From: Sinomonas mesophila
Lineage (GTDB): Bacteria; Actinomycetota; Actinomycetes; Actinomycetales; Micrococcaceae
Direction of reading: 5' to 3'
Length of the DNA stretch: 64,000 bases
Assembly: GCF_001999765.1 (NCBI RefSeq)
Contig: NZ_KV908323.1
Coordinates: 190,585-254,584 of the forward strand
Below, one piece after another: positions 17,705 through 26,387 of this stretch. The translations under genes and the position numbers were made by a program. The notes beneath the pieces are model-generated. The model searched no databases, was not told the DNA's origin, and worked only from the letters and a program-made list of their open reading frames with translations. Each line of letters begins with the position of its first letter. The first letter of the stretch is position 1.

Positions 17705-18412
17705 GTGACAGACCCCCAGCCCCGCCCCGCGCCTGACGCGGGCCCCGCGCACGACGGCGGGCCCCCGCCGTCGTCCTCTGTCGCGCCGTCGCGCCTGCCC
17801 CCGCCGCGGCGGCCCGCTCGCGCTGCCGGGACGGCCGCCCTCGCGCTCGTCTTTGTCGGAGGCGTGGCCGGGACGCTGTGCCGGTGGGTGCTGGGTGAGA
17901 CTCTCCCGGCCCCGGGCGGCTGGCCGCTGCCGACCCTGCTCATCAACCTGGCCGGGGCGGTCGCGCTCGGGGCGCTCCTCGAGTCGCTCGCGCGGCGTGG
18001 GCCGGACGCCGGGGCGCGGCGGCTCGTGCGGCTCGGGCTCGGGACCGGCTTCCTCGGCGCCTTCACGACGTACTCCGCGCTGGCCCTCGACGGTATGCGG
18101 CTCCTGCTCGCTGGCCGGGTCCTCGAGGGCGCCGGGTACCTCGCCGCGACCGTGCTCGGCGGGGCGGCCGCGACCCTCGCCGGCGTCGCGGGGGCGGCGT
18201 GGCTGCACCGGGGGGACCGGCGGGGCCTCGCAGCGGAGGCGCACGCAGCGGTGCACCCCCGGCACACGCACCCGCTGCTGGAAAGTGCCCCGGGTTTCGG
18301 AAATCGCCCCACGCCACGGGGCGGGGCAGATTCCGAAACGGGGGGCACTCCTTCCGGTCCGGCGCCGTCGTCCGTTCCGAAACCGCCCGACTCGGAGGGA
18401 GACCAGCGATGA
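17705..18412 (+). CDS. crcB: fluoride channel FluC/CrcB, first subunit, with repeat-bearing tail
   Basis: The protein has 235 residues from a GTG at 17705. The channel core (about 48-165) has four helices with GGVAGTLCRW, TLLINLAGAVALGALL and TGFLGAFTTYSALALD, which hold the fluoride-path Asn and Phe/Thr residues. FluC works as a dual-topology dimer that expels fluoride. Both ends are extended: a Pro-rich N-terminus, and a tail of about 70 residues whose coding DNA contains a copy of the AGTGCCCC palindromic repeat (18282-18350). The tail is thus probably repeat-derived and not functional. A TAGGCT hexamer lies 10 bases before the start. It overlaps the second fluC gene. Confidence 0.88.
   Translation: MTDPQPRPAPDAGPAHDGGPPPSSSVAPSRLPPPRRPARAAGTAALALVFVGGVAGTLCRWVLGETLPAPGGWPLPTLLINLAGAVALGALLESLARRGPDAGARRLVRLGLGTGFLGAFTTYSALALDGMRLLLAGRVLEGAGYLAATVLGGAAATLAGVAGAAWLHRGDRRGLAAEAHAAVHPRHTHPLLESAPGFGNRPTPRGGADSETGGTPSGPAPSSVPKPPDSEGDQR
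18282..18350. repeat. AGTGCCCC palindromic repeat inside the fluC coding tail
   Basis: The left arm GAAAGTGCCCCGGGTTTCGG and the right arm TTCCGAAACGGGGGGCACTC are imperfect inverted copies around a GC-rich centre with its own CGCCCC/GGGGCG pairing. The same element occurs at 39557-39626 in an intergenic gap. Here it lies within the last third of the first fluC gene. Confidence 0.8.
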
Positions 18413-18792
18413 GCCCGGCAGAGGTGCTGCTCCTCGCGGTGGCTGGCGGGCTGGGGGCGGTCGTGCGGTTCCTGCTCGATACGGCCGTGAGCACGCGGGT
18501 CCACACATCCTTGCCCGTCGCGACGGTCGGCATCAACGTCACGGGGTCGTTCGCGCTCGGGCTCGTCGCGGGGCTCGTGCTCGCCGGCGTTGCCGACCCG
18601 GGGGTCCAGGCCGTGCTCGGGACGGGGTTCCTCGGCGGCTACACGACGTTCAGCACGGCGAGCTACCAGAGCGTGAGCCTCGCGCTCAGCGGGAAGTGGG
18701 CCGCCGCCGTCGTCAACGGGCTCGGGACGCTCGCCGTGAGCCTCGCCGCCGCGCTCGCGGGACTCGCCCTCGCCGGTGCCCTCGCCCCCTAG
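18409..18792 (+). CDS. crcB: fluoride channel FluC/CrcB, second subunit
   Basis: The protein has 127 residues, the normal FluC length, with four helices and the motifs GGLGAVVRFLLD, TVGINVTGSFALGLVAG and TGFLGGYTTFSTAS. The ATG overlaps the stop of the first subunit (ATGA) and GGAGGGAG lies upstream. Paired fluC genes usually form a heterodimer in Gram-positive bacteria. It converges on the exporter gene across a repeat array. Confidence 0.92.
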   Translation: MSPAEVLLLAVAGGLGAVVRFLLDTAVSTRVHTSLPVATVGINVTGSFALGLVAGLVLAGVADPGVQAVLGTGFLGGYTTFSTASYQSVSLALSGKWAAAVVNGLGTLAVSLAAALAGLALAGALAP

Positions 18793-18796
18793 CCCA

Positions 18797-18980
18797 CCAT
18801 GCGGGGTCACCTCTCAACGTTGCGGGGTCACCTCTCAACGATGCGGGGTCACGTTCCTGAGATGGCTGGCCAATGTCCGGCCATTGACCCCGCATCTTAG
18901 GGAAGTGACCTCGCATCGTAGGGAGGTGACCCTGCATCGCTGGGAGGTGACCCCGCATCCCAGGGACGTGACCCCGGATC
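18797..18980. repeat. mirrored 21-bp repeat array between convergent genes
   Basis: Three plus-orientation units (TGCGGGGTCACCTCTCAACG) and four to five opposite units (GGGAGGTGACCCCGCATC) flank a centre GGCCAATGTCCGGCCATTG that is itself an inverted repeat (CAATG...CATTG). Unit period is 21 bp on both sides. The array fills the gap between fluC and the DHA2 exporter gene. Confidence 0.88.
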
Positions 18981-18982
18981 GG

Positions 18983-20551
18983 CTAGGGGCGGCGCAGGCC
19001 CCGAAGCACGACGACGGCGGCGCCCGCCATGAGCGTCGCGCCGATCGCAGCCGTGTAGACGACGCCGGAGTCGAAGGCCTGGTGCGCCGAGGCGAGGAGC
19101 TCCGCGGCGGCGTCGGCCGGCAGCAGGTGCGCGGCCTCGACGGCGCCGCCGAGCGTCTCCCGCGCGCGGTCCGCGGCCTCGGCGGGGAGCCCGGACGGGA
19201 CCTCGACCCGGAGCCTGTACGCCGCGCCGAGGATGCTGCCGAGCACGGCCGTTCCGAGGACGGCCCCGAGCTCGTAGGCCGTCTCCGAGATCGCCGAGGC
19301 CGCGCCCGCCTTGGCGGGCGGGACGGAGGCGAGGATGAGATCGTTCGAGAGGGTCTCGGCCAGGCCGACCCCCGCGCCGACGACGGCGAACGCCGCCAGG
19401 AGCGAGGGCATCGACCCGTCGTGCCCGAACGCGAGCACGACGCCGTAGCCGGCCGCGTTCACGAGCAGCCCCGCGACCATGACCGACCGCGCCGGGAAGC
19501 GCGCGGCGAGCCGCACGGCCGCGAGCCCCGTTGCGACGGTCAGGGCCAGGCCCGGGAGCATGAGCAGGCCGGCCTCGAACGGCTCCTTCCCGGCCACGAG
19601 CTGGAGGTGCTGCGAGAGGAAGTACAGGAACCCCACGAGCGAGAAGATGCTGAAGAGGTTCGCCAGCAGCCCCGCGCTGAACACAGGGATGCGGAAGAGC
19701 CGCACGTCCAGCATGGGCCGCTCGCGCCGCAGCTGGCGGCGCACGAACGCCCAGCCCAGCCCCGCGCCCGCGGCGAGGACCGCCGCGGCGGGGGCCCCGC
19801 CGTCGTGCGCGAGCTCCTTGATCCCGTAGACGATGCCGACGGCGGCGCCCACCACGAGTGCGATGCTCGCCGGGTCAACGGGCGACGGCGCGGGGTCCCG
19901 GGACTCGGGCACGAGGACGGGGGCGAGGAGCAGCGCGGGGACGAGCATCGGCACCGCGAGGAGGAACACCGAGCCCCACGCGAAGTGCGAGAGCAGGGCG
20001 CCGCCCACGAGGGGCCCGAACGCCGCACCGCCGGAGAACACGGCCGCCCAGATCGCGACGGCGAGGCGGCGCTCGCGGGCGTCCTCGAAGATGTTCCGGA
20101 TCAGCGACAGGGTCGCCGGCATGATCATCGACCCGAACACGCCGATGAGCGCGCGGGCGCCGATGAGCTGCGCGGGGCTCGTGGCGAACGCGGCGGCGGC
20201 TGAGACGGCGGCGAAACCGGTCGCGCCGATGAGAAGGATGCGGCGCCGGCCGATCCTGTCGCCGATCGTGCCCATCGGCACGAGCAGGCCCGCGAGCACG
20301 AGCGAGTAGATGTCGATGATCCACAGGATCTCCGTCGCGCTCGGGCCGAGCGCGAGCGTGATCGAGGGGACGGCGAAGCTCAGCACTGTGTTGTCGACGG
20401 CGATCAGCAGCACCGGGAACATGAGTGCCGCGAGGGCGAGCCAGCGGCGGGCGGCCCCTGTTCCGGTGGGGCGGACGACGGCGGGCGCTGCCGTGCGCTT
20501 GCGGCTCGCCGCTGCCTGGGGTGCGGTGCGGCGGGGTGCTGTCTGGGTCAT
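18983..20551 (-). CDS. DHA2-type (14-helix) MFS drug exporter
   Basis: The protein has 522 residues and about 14 hydrophobic helices. Motif C-like and A-like signatures include LIAVDNTVLSFAVPSI, GTIGDRIGRRRIL and the conserved Asp in TEILWIIDIYSL, typical of QacA/SmvA/LfrA-like proton antiporters for cationic drugs. The frame continues upstream of the ATG at 20551, but AAGGAGCAGCC marks this start. It is divergent from a TetR-type gene with an operator-like palindrome between them, so TetR-mediated induction by an exported compound is likely. Confidence 0.9.
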   Translation of the reverse strand: MTQTAPRRTAPQAAASRKRTAAPAVVRPTGTGAARRWLALAALMFPVLLIAVDNTVLSFAVPSITLALGPSATEILWIIDIYSLVLAGLLVPMGTIGDRIGRRRILLIGATGFAAVSAAAAFATSPAQLIGARALIGVFGSMIMPATLSLIRNIFEDARERRLAVAIWAAVFSGGAAFGPLVGGALLSHFAWGSVFLLAVPMLVPALLLAPVLVPESRDPAPSPVDPASIALVVGAAVGIVYGIKELAHDGGAPAAAVLAAGAGLGWAFVRRQLRRERPMLDVRLFRIPVFSAGLLANLFSIFSLVGFLYFLSQHLQLVAGKEPFEAGLLMLPGLALTVATGLAAVRLAARFPARSVMVAGLLVNAAGYGVVLAFGHDGSMPSLLAAFAVVGAGVGLAETLSNDLILASVPPAKAGAASAISETAYELGAVLGTAVLGSILGAAYRLRVEVPSGLPAEAADRARETLGGAVEAAHLLPADAAAELLASAHQAFDSGVVYTAAIGATLMAGAAVVVLRGLRRP

Positions 20552-20579
20552 GGCTGCTCCTTGGGATCCGTCATAACTG

Positions 20580-20595
20580 TACCGGCTGGACGGTA
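20580..20595. promoter_or_regulatory. TetR operator candidate TACCG-N6-CGGTA
   Basis: The sequence TGTACCG-GCTGGA-CGGTATA in the 72-base gap between the exporter and tetR genes is a near-perfect inverted repeat placed to block both divergent promoters. A TACAAT hexamer at 20600-20605 could be the tetR -10 element. Confidence 0.55.
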
Positions 20596-20623
20596 TAGAT
20601 ACAATGCGACGTAGAGTGGCCGT

Positions 20624-21163
20624 ATGCCCAGACCCCCCAAGGCCCGCGACGCCCTCCTGGCCGCCTACCGCGACCTCCTCGTGAGCGAGGGCGAGCGCGC
20701 CGCGACCATGGACGCCGTCGCCGCAAGGGCGGGCGTCTCCAAGGGCGGGCTGCTCTACCACTTCAAGAGCAAGGACGCGCTCGCCGAGGCGCTCCTCGAC
20801 GCCCTCCGCGCAGCAGCGGCCGAGGACCGGCGGCGGATGGCGGAGGCGCCCGAGGGGCCGTCGAAGTACTTCGTGCGCACGTCCGTGAACTCGGGCACCG
20901 ATATGGACGCGTTCTTCGTCGCCGCCGTCCGGCTCGCGCAGGCCGGGCATGAGGGCGCGCTCGCGGCCCTCGAGGAGCTCGACGCGGCGTGGCTGGCCCT
21001 CATCCGGGCCGAGATCGAGGACCCCGCGCTCGCGACCGCCGTGATGCTCATGGGCGAGGGGCTCTATCACTACTCGTCCCTCGCCGGCGCGTGGCCTGAG
21101 AAGTCCTTCGGGACGAGCCTCGGGGAGCTGCTCGGCGTCGTCGACCGGCTTCGGGGGGTTTGA
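20624..21163 (+). CDS. TetR-family transcriptional repressor
   Basis: The protein has 179 residues. The helix-turn-helix spans about residues 8-52 with MDAVAARAGVSKGGLLYHFKSK, here split as MDAVAARAGVSK and GGLLYHFKSKDAL, the standard TetR pattern. A helical ligand domain follows. The divergent exporter gene and shared palindrome suggest it represses both genes and responds to a substrate of the exporter. A 21-bp repeat pair follows the stop. Confidence 0.9.
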   Translation: MPRPPKARDALLAAYRDLLVSEGERAATMDAVAARAGVSKGGLLYHFKSKDALAEALLDALRAAAAEDRRRMAEAPEGPSKYFVRTSVNSGTDMDAFFVAAVRLAQAGHEGALAALEELDAAWLALIRAEIEDPALATAVMLMGEGLYHYSSLAGAWPEKSFGTSLGELLGVVDRLRGV

Positions 21164-21167
21164 GAGG

Positions 21168-21206
21168 CGCTGCAGGTGACCCCGCATCGCAGGGAGGTGA
21201 CCCCCA
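21168..21206. repeat. half array of 21-bp GGTGACCCC repeats
   Basis: Two units in one orientation (GCAGGTGACCCCGCATC and GCAGGGAGGTGACCCCCAC) lie between tetR and the kyn promoter without the mirrored half seen at 149-320 and 18797-18980. Confidence 0.7.
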
Positions 21207-21229
21207 CATCACCGCATGATTTCACGCTC

Positions 21230-21257
21230 TTGACGCTCGTCATGTGAATGATATCGT
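21230..21257 (+). promoter_or_regulatory. kyn operon promoter with TTGACGctCGTCAT operator
   Basis: A -35 box TTGACG (21230-21235), a 16-base spacer and a -10-like TATCGT (21252-21257) place the transcript start within a few bases of the kynA ATG at 21265, so the mRNA may be leaderless. The palindrome TTGACGctCGTCAT (21230-21243) covers the -35 box, a repressor-like position shared with three other operons in this window. Confidence 0.6.
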
Positions 21258-21264
21258 TGGGGGC

Positions 21265-22131
21265 ATGACCCAGACGGCATCCCCGCAGGCCGGCGTCCGA
21301 GCGATCGAAGAGGGCGTCCGCACCGACTTCCGCGGCGCCATGTCGTACGGCCGCTACCTCGACCTCGACGCGATCCTCCACGCCCAGCATCCGCAGAGCA
21401 GCCCGGAGCACCACGACGAGCTGCTCTTCATCGTCCAGCACCAGACGAGCGAGCTCTGGCTCAAGCTCGTCCTCCACGAGCTGCTCGAGGCCCGACGGCT
21501 CCTGGACGCCAACGACCTCGGCAAGGCCCTCAAGTGCCTCGCCCGCGTCAAGGCCATCCAGCGCACCCTCACGGAGCAGTGGTCCGTCCTCGGCACGCTC
21601 ACGCCCCGGGAGTACGCGCAGTTCCGCGGCGCGCTCGGCAGCTCCTCGGGCTTCCAGTCGTATCAGTACCGCGCGATCGAGTTCGTGCTCGGCAACAAGC
21701 ACTCCCGGATGCTCGAGGTGTTCTCGAGCGAGCCCGAGGCCCACGCCCTCCTCGCTGCGATCCTCGGCGAGCCCACCGTCTACGATGCGTTCCTGCGCCT
21801 TGTGGCCCGCGCCGGCTATGCCGTCCCCGAGGACATCCTGACCCGGGACGTGACCCAGCCGTGGACCTTCCGCGAGGACCTCGTCCCCGTCTTCCAGCGC
21901 ATCTACGAGGAGGACGAGACGCCGTGGGGCCTCTACGAGGCGTGCGAGGACCTCGTGGACCTCGAGGACAACTTCCAGGCCTGGCGCTTCCGCCACCTGC
22001 GCACGGTCCAGCGGACCATCGGCTTCAAGCGCGGCACGGGCGGCTCCTCAGGGGTCGACTTCCTCAAGCGCGCCCTCGATCTGACCTTCTTCCCCGAGCT
22101 CTACGCCGTCCGCACGGCGATCGGCTCCTGA
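21265..22131 (+). CDS. kynA: tryptophan 2,3-dioxygenase
   Basis: The protein has 288 residues with the heme-dioxygenase motifs DELLFIVQHQTSELWLKL (read as FIVQHQTSELW), SSGFQSYQYRAIEF and WRFRHLRTVQRTIGFKRGTGGS, in short stretches, including the distal His and the heme-ligand His. It opens the indole ring of L-tryptophan to N-formylkynurenine. The ATG at 21265 is preferred over a GTG at 21244 that lies within the promoter. It leads an operon with kynU, a PaaX-like regulator and a kynB-like hydrolase. Confidence 0.96.
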   Translation: MTQTASPQAGVRAIEEGVRTDFRGAMSYGRYLDLDAILHAQHPQSSPEHHDELLFIVQHQTSELWLKLVLHELLEARRLLDANDLGKALKCLARVKAIQRTLTEQWSVLGTLTPREYAQFRGALGSSSGFQSYQYRAIEFVLGNKHSRMLEVFSSEPEAHALLAAILGEPTVYDAFLRLVARAGYAVPEDILTRDVTQPWTFREDLVPVFQRIYEEDETPWGLYEACEDLVDLEDNFQAWRFRHLRTVQRTIGFKRGTGGSSGVDFLKRALDLTFFPELYAVRTAIGS

Positions 22132-22146
22132 GCCCGAGGATCCCCC

Positions 22147-23412
22147 ATGACGCAGCAAGTGGCTCTTGACACCGCGGCCCTCGACGCCGCGGCCCTCGAT
22201 GCCGCCGATCCGCTCGCGAGCTTCCGCGACCGCTTCCTGATGCCGGACGCCGCCCACGGCGGCCCCGTCGTCGCGTACCTCGACGGCAACTCTCTGGGCC
22301 GGCCGCTTGCCGTGACGGCCGAGCGGCTCGCCGAGTTCACCGCTGGCCCGTGGGGCAACCGCCTCATCCGCGCGTGGGACGAGCAGTGGATGGCCGAGCC
22401 GGTGCGCCTCGGGGACCGCCTCGGCGAGATCGTGCTCGGCGCGGGATTGGGGCAGACCGTCGTCGCGGACTCGACGTCGGTCATGATCTACAAGCTCGTC
22501 CGCGGGGCCCTCGACGCCCAGATGGCGCAGGATCCCGCCCGGAACGAGATCGTGATCGACCGCGAGAACTTCCCCACGGACCGCTTCCTTGTCGAGGGCA
22601 TCGCCGCCGAGCGCGGCGCATCCATCCGCTGGATCGAGCCCGACCCGGACGCGGGGGTGCGCCCCGCCGACGTCGAAGCCGCGCTCTCGCCGCGCACCTC
22701 CGTCGTCCTCCTAAGCCACGTTGCCTACCGCTCCGGGTTCATGGCCGACGCCGCCGCGATCACGGACGCCGTGCATCGCGCCGGCGCGCTCGTCGTCTGG
22801 GACCTCTGCCACTCGGCCGGGTCGGTGCCGGTCGAGCTCGATGCGTGGGGCGCGGACCTCGCCGTCGGCTGCACCTACAAGTACCTCAACGGCGGCCCCG
22901 GCTCGCCCGCGTTCGGCTACGTGCGGCGCGAGCTGCAGGACCGGCTGGCCCAGCCGATCTGGGGCTGGATGGGCGCCGCCGACCCGTTCGGCATGACCGA
23001 GTCCTACACGCCGGCGGCCGGGATCCGCCGGTTCATCACGGGCACCCCGCCGATCCTCGCGATGCAGCCGCTCAAGGCCATGGTCGAGCTCATCGCCGAG
23101 GCGGGGATGGACGCCGTCCGGGCCAAGTCGATCCGGCTCACCGAGTTCGCCGCGGCGCTGAGCGACGAGCTCCTGGCCCCGCTCGGCGTCGAGCTCGCGA
23201 GCCCGCGCGACCCGGCCGAGCGCGGGTCGCACTTCACGCTCAACCACCCGCGCTTCCGCGAGGCCACGGCGGTGCTGTGGGAGCGGGGGGTCATCCCGGA
23301 CTTCCGGCCGCCCCACGGGCTGCGCGTCGGGCTTTCGCCGCTGAGCACCTCGTTCGCCGAGGTGCGGGCAGGGATCGAGGCGGTCCGGGACGCGCTCATC
23401 GAACTGGCATGA
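22147..23412 (+). CDS. kynU: kynureninase
   Basis: The protein has 421 residues and the PLP aminotransferase-like fold. Visible motifs are YLDGNSLGRP, RENFPTDRF, DLCHSAGSVPVEL (PLP Asp) and GCTYKYLNGGPGSP with the Schiff-base Lys. It cleaves kynurenine to anthranilate and alanine. The N-terminus holds a short Ala/Leu/Asp repeat. A 15-base gap with GAGGA follows kynA. The stop overlaps the ATG of the PaaX-like gene. Confidence 0.96.
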   Translation: MTQQVALDTAALDAAALDAADPLASFRDRFLMPDAAHGGPVVAYLDGNSLGRPLAVTAERLAEFTAGPWGNRLIRAWDEQWMAEPVRLGDRLGEIVLGAGLGQTVVADSTSVMIYKLVRGALDAQMAQDPARNEIVIDRENFPTDRFLVEGIAAERGASIRWIEPDPDAGVRPADVEAALSPRTSVVLLSHVAYRSGFMADAAAITDAVHRAGALVVWDLCHSAGSVPVELDAWGADLAVGCTYKYLNGGPGSPAFGYVRRELQDRLAQPIWGWMGAADPFGMTESYTPAAGIRRFITGTPPILAMQPLKAMVELIAEAGMDAVRAKSIRLTEFAAALSDELLAPLGVELASPRDPAERGSHFTLNHPRFREATAVLWERGVIPDFRPPHGLRVGLSPLSTSFAEVRAGIEAVRDALIELA

Positions 23413-24422
23413 TCGGCCGAACTCTCGTGACAGGCCACGCGCGCGAGGCCGGGGGAGTCGCCGGCCAGACGACCCGGTCGCCCGGCGGCGTCGGACCGGT
23501 GGACGTCGCGCATGCGCCGACGGATATCGTCCAGGCCCTGCCCCGCGTCGCCGACGACATGGTCTCGCGGCCCGGCAGCGCGGTCTCGCTCCTGCGCACC
23601 GTCGTGGGCGTGTACCTGCGCGAGGCCGGCGGCTGGATGCCCACCGGCGCGTTCCTGGCCCTTCTCGGCGCGCTCGGCGTCCCCGTCCCGCAGGCGCGCA
23701 CGGCGCTGAGCCGGGTCAAGCAGCGCGGCCTCCTCCAGGCGGAGGCGCACGACGGCGTCGCCGGGCTCGCCCTTGCCCCAGGCGCCGGGGCGATGCTCGC
23801 CTGCGGGGACCGCCGCATCCACGAGCCGCGCAGCATGGCGGCCGACGGCGAGTGGTGCCTCATCGTGTTCTCCATCCCGGAGGCGATGCGCGACGCCCGG
23901 CACCAACTGCGGAAGCAGCTCACGTGGATCGGCTGCGGGACGGTCGAGGCCGGCGTATGGATCTGCCCCGACTTCCTGCGCGGAGAGGTCGAGGACGTCG
24001 TCGCCGGGCTCGGGCTGTCCGGGCACGTCGTGCTGTTCACGGCCCGCGGCCTGCCCGCGGGGCCCGTCGCCGCGGGGCAGGTGGGCCAATGGTGGGACCT
24101 CGAGGGGATCGCGCACCTGCACAGGGCGTTCCTCGAGGGACAGTCCGGGGTGCCGGAGGGCAGCGCGGGCGCGGCCGAGAGCTTCGCGGCCTACGTCGGC
24201 TGCATCGATGCGTGGCGCGTCATCCCGTACCTCGACCCTGGGCTCCCCGCCGAGCTCCTCCCCGACGACTGGCCCGGTCCCGAGTGCATCGCCCTGTTCC
24301 GCCGCATCCGCGAGGCCCACGCCGGGCCAGCGCGGGACTTCGTGCTCGGCACTCTGGCTTCGGGCGGGGTGCCCGCGGGTCTCGACCCGGCCCGTCTCGG
24401 CCACTCCGAGGAGGTCCGGTGA
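23409..24422 (+). CDS. PaaX-family transcriptional regulator within the kyn operon
   Basis: The protein has 337 residues. After an extension of about 50 residues it has the PaaX winged helix (SLLRTVVGVYLREAGG, ARTALSRVKQRGLL), the central PaaX domain (WCLIVFSIPEAMRDARHQLR) and the C-terminal domain ending WRVIPYLDPGLPAELLP, given as short stretches. PaaX represses phenylacetate genes and is released by phenylacetyl-CoA. Here it is coupled by ATGA to kynU and by GTGA to the hydrolase, so it is a candidate regulator of the kyn operon, possibly sensing an aryl-CoA such as 2-aminobenzoyl-CoA. Confidence 0.88.
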   Translation: MIGRTLVTGHAREAGGVAGQTTRSPGGVGPVDVAHAPTDIVQALPRVADDMVSRPGSAVSLLRTVVGVYLREAGGWMPTGAFLALLGALGVPVPQARTALSRVKQRGLLQAEAHDGVAGLALAPGAGAMLACGDRRIHEPRSMAADGEWCLIVFSIPEAMRDARHQLRKQLTWIGCGTVEAGVWICPDFLRGEVEDVVAGLGLSGHVVLFTARGLPAGPVAAGQVGQWWDLEGIAHLHRAFLEGQSGVPEGSAGAAESFAAYVGCIDAWRVIPYLDPGLPAELLPDDWPGPECIALFRRIREAHAGPARDFVLGTLASGGVPAGLDPARLGHSEEVR

Positions 24423-25195
24423 CCAGCCAGCCACCCGCCGTCGTGCGTCCCCGCGCGCAGGATCCGGCCGTCCTGCGCTACGGTGACCACCCCGACCAGT
24501 GGGTCGAGCTCTGGGACCAGGGCGGGAACGCCGGGAAGGGTCCCGCGCGGGGGCTCGTCCTCCTGGTCCATGGCGGGTACTGGCAGGCGCCCTACACGCT
24601 CGACCTCATGCGCCCGATGGCGGCCGACCTCGCGGCGCGCGGCTGGGCCGTGGCCAACATCGAGTACCGGCGCGACGCCGAGGGCCGCTGGCCGGTGCCC
24701 GAGGAGGACGTCCGGGCGGCCATCGCCGCCGTGCTCGGGAGCGCGTGGGCAGGCCGCCACGCCGGCCCGCGCGTGTCCCTCGGGCACTCCGTGGGCGGGC
24801 AGCTCGCGCTCCTGACCGCGGAGGCGGTCGACGCCGTCGTCGCCCTGGCGCCCGTGACCGACGTGCCGCGGGTATGGCGCGAGGGCCTCGGCCAGGACGC
24901 GGCGCGGCGGTACTTCGGCGCGTCGCCGGAGGAGGCGCCGGGCGCGTATGCTGCGGCGTCCCCGCTTGCGCGGCTGCCGTTGGGGCGGCCCGCGCTCGTC
25001 GTCCAGGGCGACGCCGACGATCGGGTCCCGCTCGGCCACTCCCTCGCGTACGCGGCGGCCGCCGAGGTCGCGGGCGACGCCGTGCTGCTCGAGGTGCACG
25101 CGGGCGCGGACCACTTCGTCGTCATCGATCCTGCGTGGGAGGGGTGGGGCGATGTCGTCGAGTGGATGGCCCGGGTCGAGGCCGAGCGGGGCTGA
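24419..25195 (+). CDS. alpha/beta-hydrolase, probable kynurenine formamidase
   Basis: The protein has 258 residues from a GTG overlapping the PaaX-like stop. It has the esterase-type fold with the oxyanion motif LLVHGGYWQ, nucleophile Ser in SLGHSVGGQLAL, Asp in VQGDADDRVP and His in AGADHFVVI. HGGYWQ is typical of arylformamidases that deformylate N-formylkynurenine. The operon otherwise lacks a formamidase, so this is the natural candidate. It differs from the metal-dependent KynB fold; a PF04199 protein of that fold is encoded at 43680-44459. Confidence 0.8.
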   Translation: MTSQPPAVVRPRAQDPAVLRYGDHPDQWVELWDQGGNAGKGPARGLVLLVHGGYWQAPYTLDLMRPMAADLAARGWAVANIEYRRDAEGRWPVPEEDVRAAIAAVLGSAWAGRHAGPRVSLGHSVGGQLALLTAEAVDAVVALAPVTDVPRVWREGLGQDAARRYFGASPEEAPGAYAAASPLARLPLGRPALVVQGDADDRVPLGHSLAYAAAAEVAGDAVLLEVHAGADHFVVIDPAWEGWGDVVEWMARVEAERG

Positions 25196-25337
25196 GAGGA
25201 CTGGTTTCTAGATGGGATCGGGCCAGTTGCCGATGCTGCTCATGTCATTGATCCTGTCCTGGTCTGGTCGCTGACGGCCCGTTCGGCGCGCGGAAGCGCC
25301 GACGGAGTGGACCGCCTTGGTGGGCAGACTCGTCCCC

Positions 25338-26246
25338 TCAGTCGGGGGTGGACCCTGGATCGAACGCGGGGGACGCCGGCACGGTGCCGTGGAACGGCAG
25401 CCTGCGGGCGTGGACCAGAAGGAGCGGGGGGAGCAGGAGGGCGGCCGAGAGCAGAGCGAGACTCAGGAGCCCGCCTCCGGAGGGGCCCGCAGTGCCCGAA
25501 CCCAGCCAGAGCGGCTGGCCGAGCAGCGGGAAGGCCCAAGTGTCGCCGGGGGTCTCGCCGGGCGACCCCCCCGCGGTCGACGGGAGCGCGACCGCGGCCG
25601 TCACGGATGAACCCGGCACGGGCCAGCCCCAGACCAGCATCGCGCGCGCCGTGCTCGCCAGGTCGACGGTGCTCGTGGGGTCGACGGACGTCGGGGCGTC
25701 GGCGGCCCGAGGCACCGTGGACGCCTCCGCAGGGGGCGCGTCGTCGCCGGGCATGACGCCCGGGAGGGGGGCCACCACGGGCGTCAGTTCGGGAACCGGC
25801 ACAGGAAGCAGATCGGGCAGAGGAGGCAGGGTCGAGACGGTATTTCCGAGCGTATCGCCCACCGTCGTGATCGCGTCCCCGACGCCCGATGCCGCTCCGC
25901 TGACCACGGGTGCTAGCGGCTCCAGCGGGCCGGTCAGCACGTGCTCGGTGACCGACGGCAGCGTCTCCACGGCGCCGGCGAGGGCCGTCGTCGTGCCCTG
26001 AACCACTGCCGAGCCCTGATCCGCGGCCGAGCTCGTGGCGGGCGCCACGGCATCCGTGACGGGTTCGAGAACAGAGGATGTCGAGACCGTCGGCGATCCG
26101 AGGAGGGCGTCCGCTCCGAGCAGATCGCCCGAGGCCGAGGCCGCGGCGCTGGAGATGAGGAGCCATCCGAGTCCGAGGCCCGTGGCGGCCAGGGCATGCC
26201 GCAGGGCGACGAAGGCGCGGGATCGCGCCATTGGTGTCGACGCCAT
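25338..26246 (-). CDS. secreted or wall-associated Ala/Pro/Val-rich protein, unknown function
   Basis: The protein has 302 residues. It starts with a basic segment and a signal peptide or anchor (LAATGLGLGWLLISSAAASA), continues as a long low-complexity region rich in Ala, Val, Pro, Thr and Ser, and ends with a second hydrophobic helix (LLSLALLSAALLLPPLLLV) followed by ARRLPFHG and an acidic tail. A strong GGGGGGAGGG ribosome binding site precedes the ATG. This layout fits a cell-surface protein held by a C-terminal helix. I recognise no enzymatic domain, and no sortase motif is seen. Confidence 0.7.
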   Translation of the reverse strand: MASTPMARSRAFVALRHALAATGLGLGWLLISSAAASASGDLLGADALLGSPTVSTSSVLEPVTDAVAPATSSAADQGSAVVQGTTTALAGAVETLPSVTEHVLTGPLEPLAPVVSGAASGVGDAITTVGDTLGNTVSTLPPLPDLLPVPVPELTPVVAPLPGVMPGDDAPPAEASTVPRAADAPTSVDPTSTVDLASTARAMLVWGWPVPGSSVTAAVALPSTAGGSPGETPGDTWAFPLLGQPLWLGSGTAGPSGGGLLSLALLSAALLLPPLLLVHARRLPFHGTVPASPAFDPGSTPD

Positions 26247-26387
26247 TGCACCCTCCCCCCGGCTCAGGGTCGCGCACGCGATAAAGCCATCGTAGGACCG
26301 CTGATGTGAGAGAGCCAGAGCCGGATCAGACAGGAGTGCCCTGCCTGCGACGCCAACTCCAGACTGCCCGGCGGTAGGCTCGTGGGC

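Noticed and set aside
15814-18508. Long antisense frames over the lipase maturation factor, fluC and fhaA genes
   Set aside because: They lack start signals and domain patterns, and show the Arg/Pro/Gly-rich composition typical of shadow frames in GC-rich DNA.
21244-21264. GTG at 21244 as an earlier kynA start
   Set aside because: It lies between the -35 and -10 elements of the proposed promoter and adds residues not typical for the family.
25208-25243. 11-residue frame MSSIGNWPDPI on the minus strand after the hydrolase gene
   Set aside because: It has no clear ribosome binding site and is too short to support without homologues.
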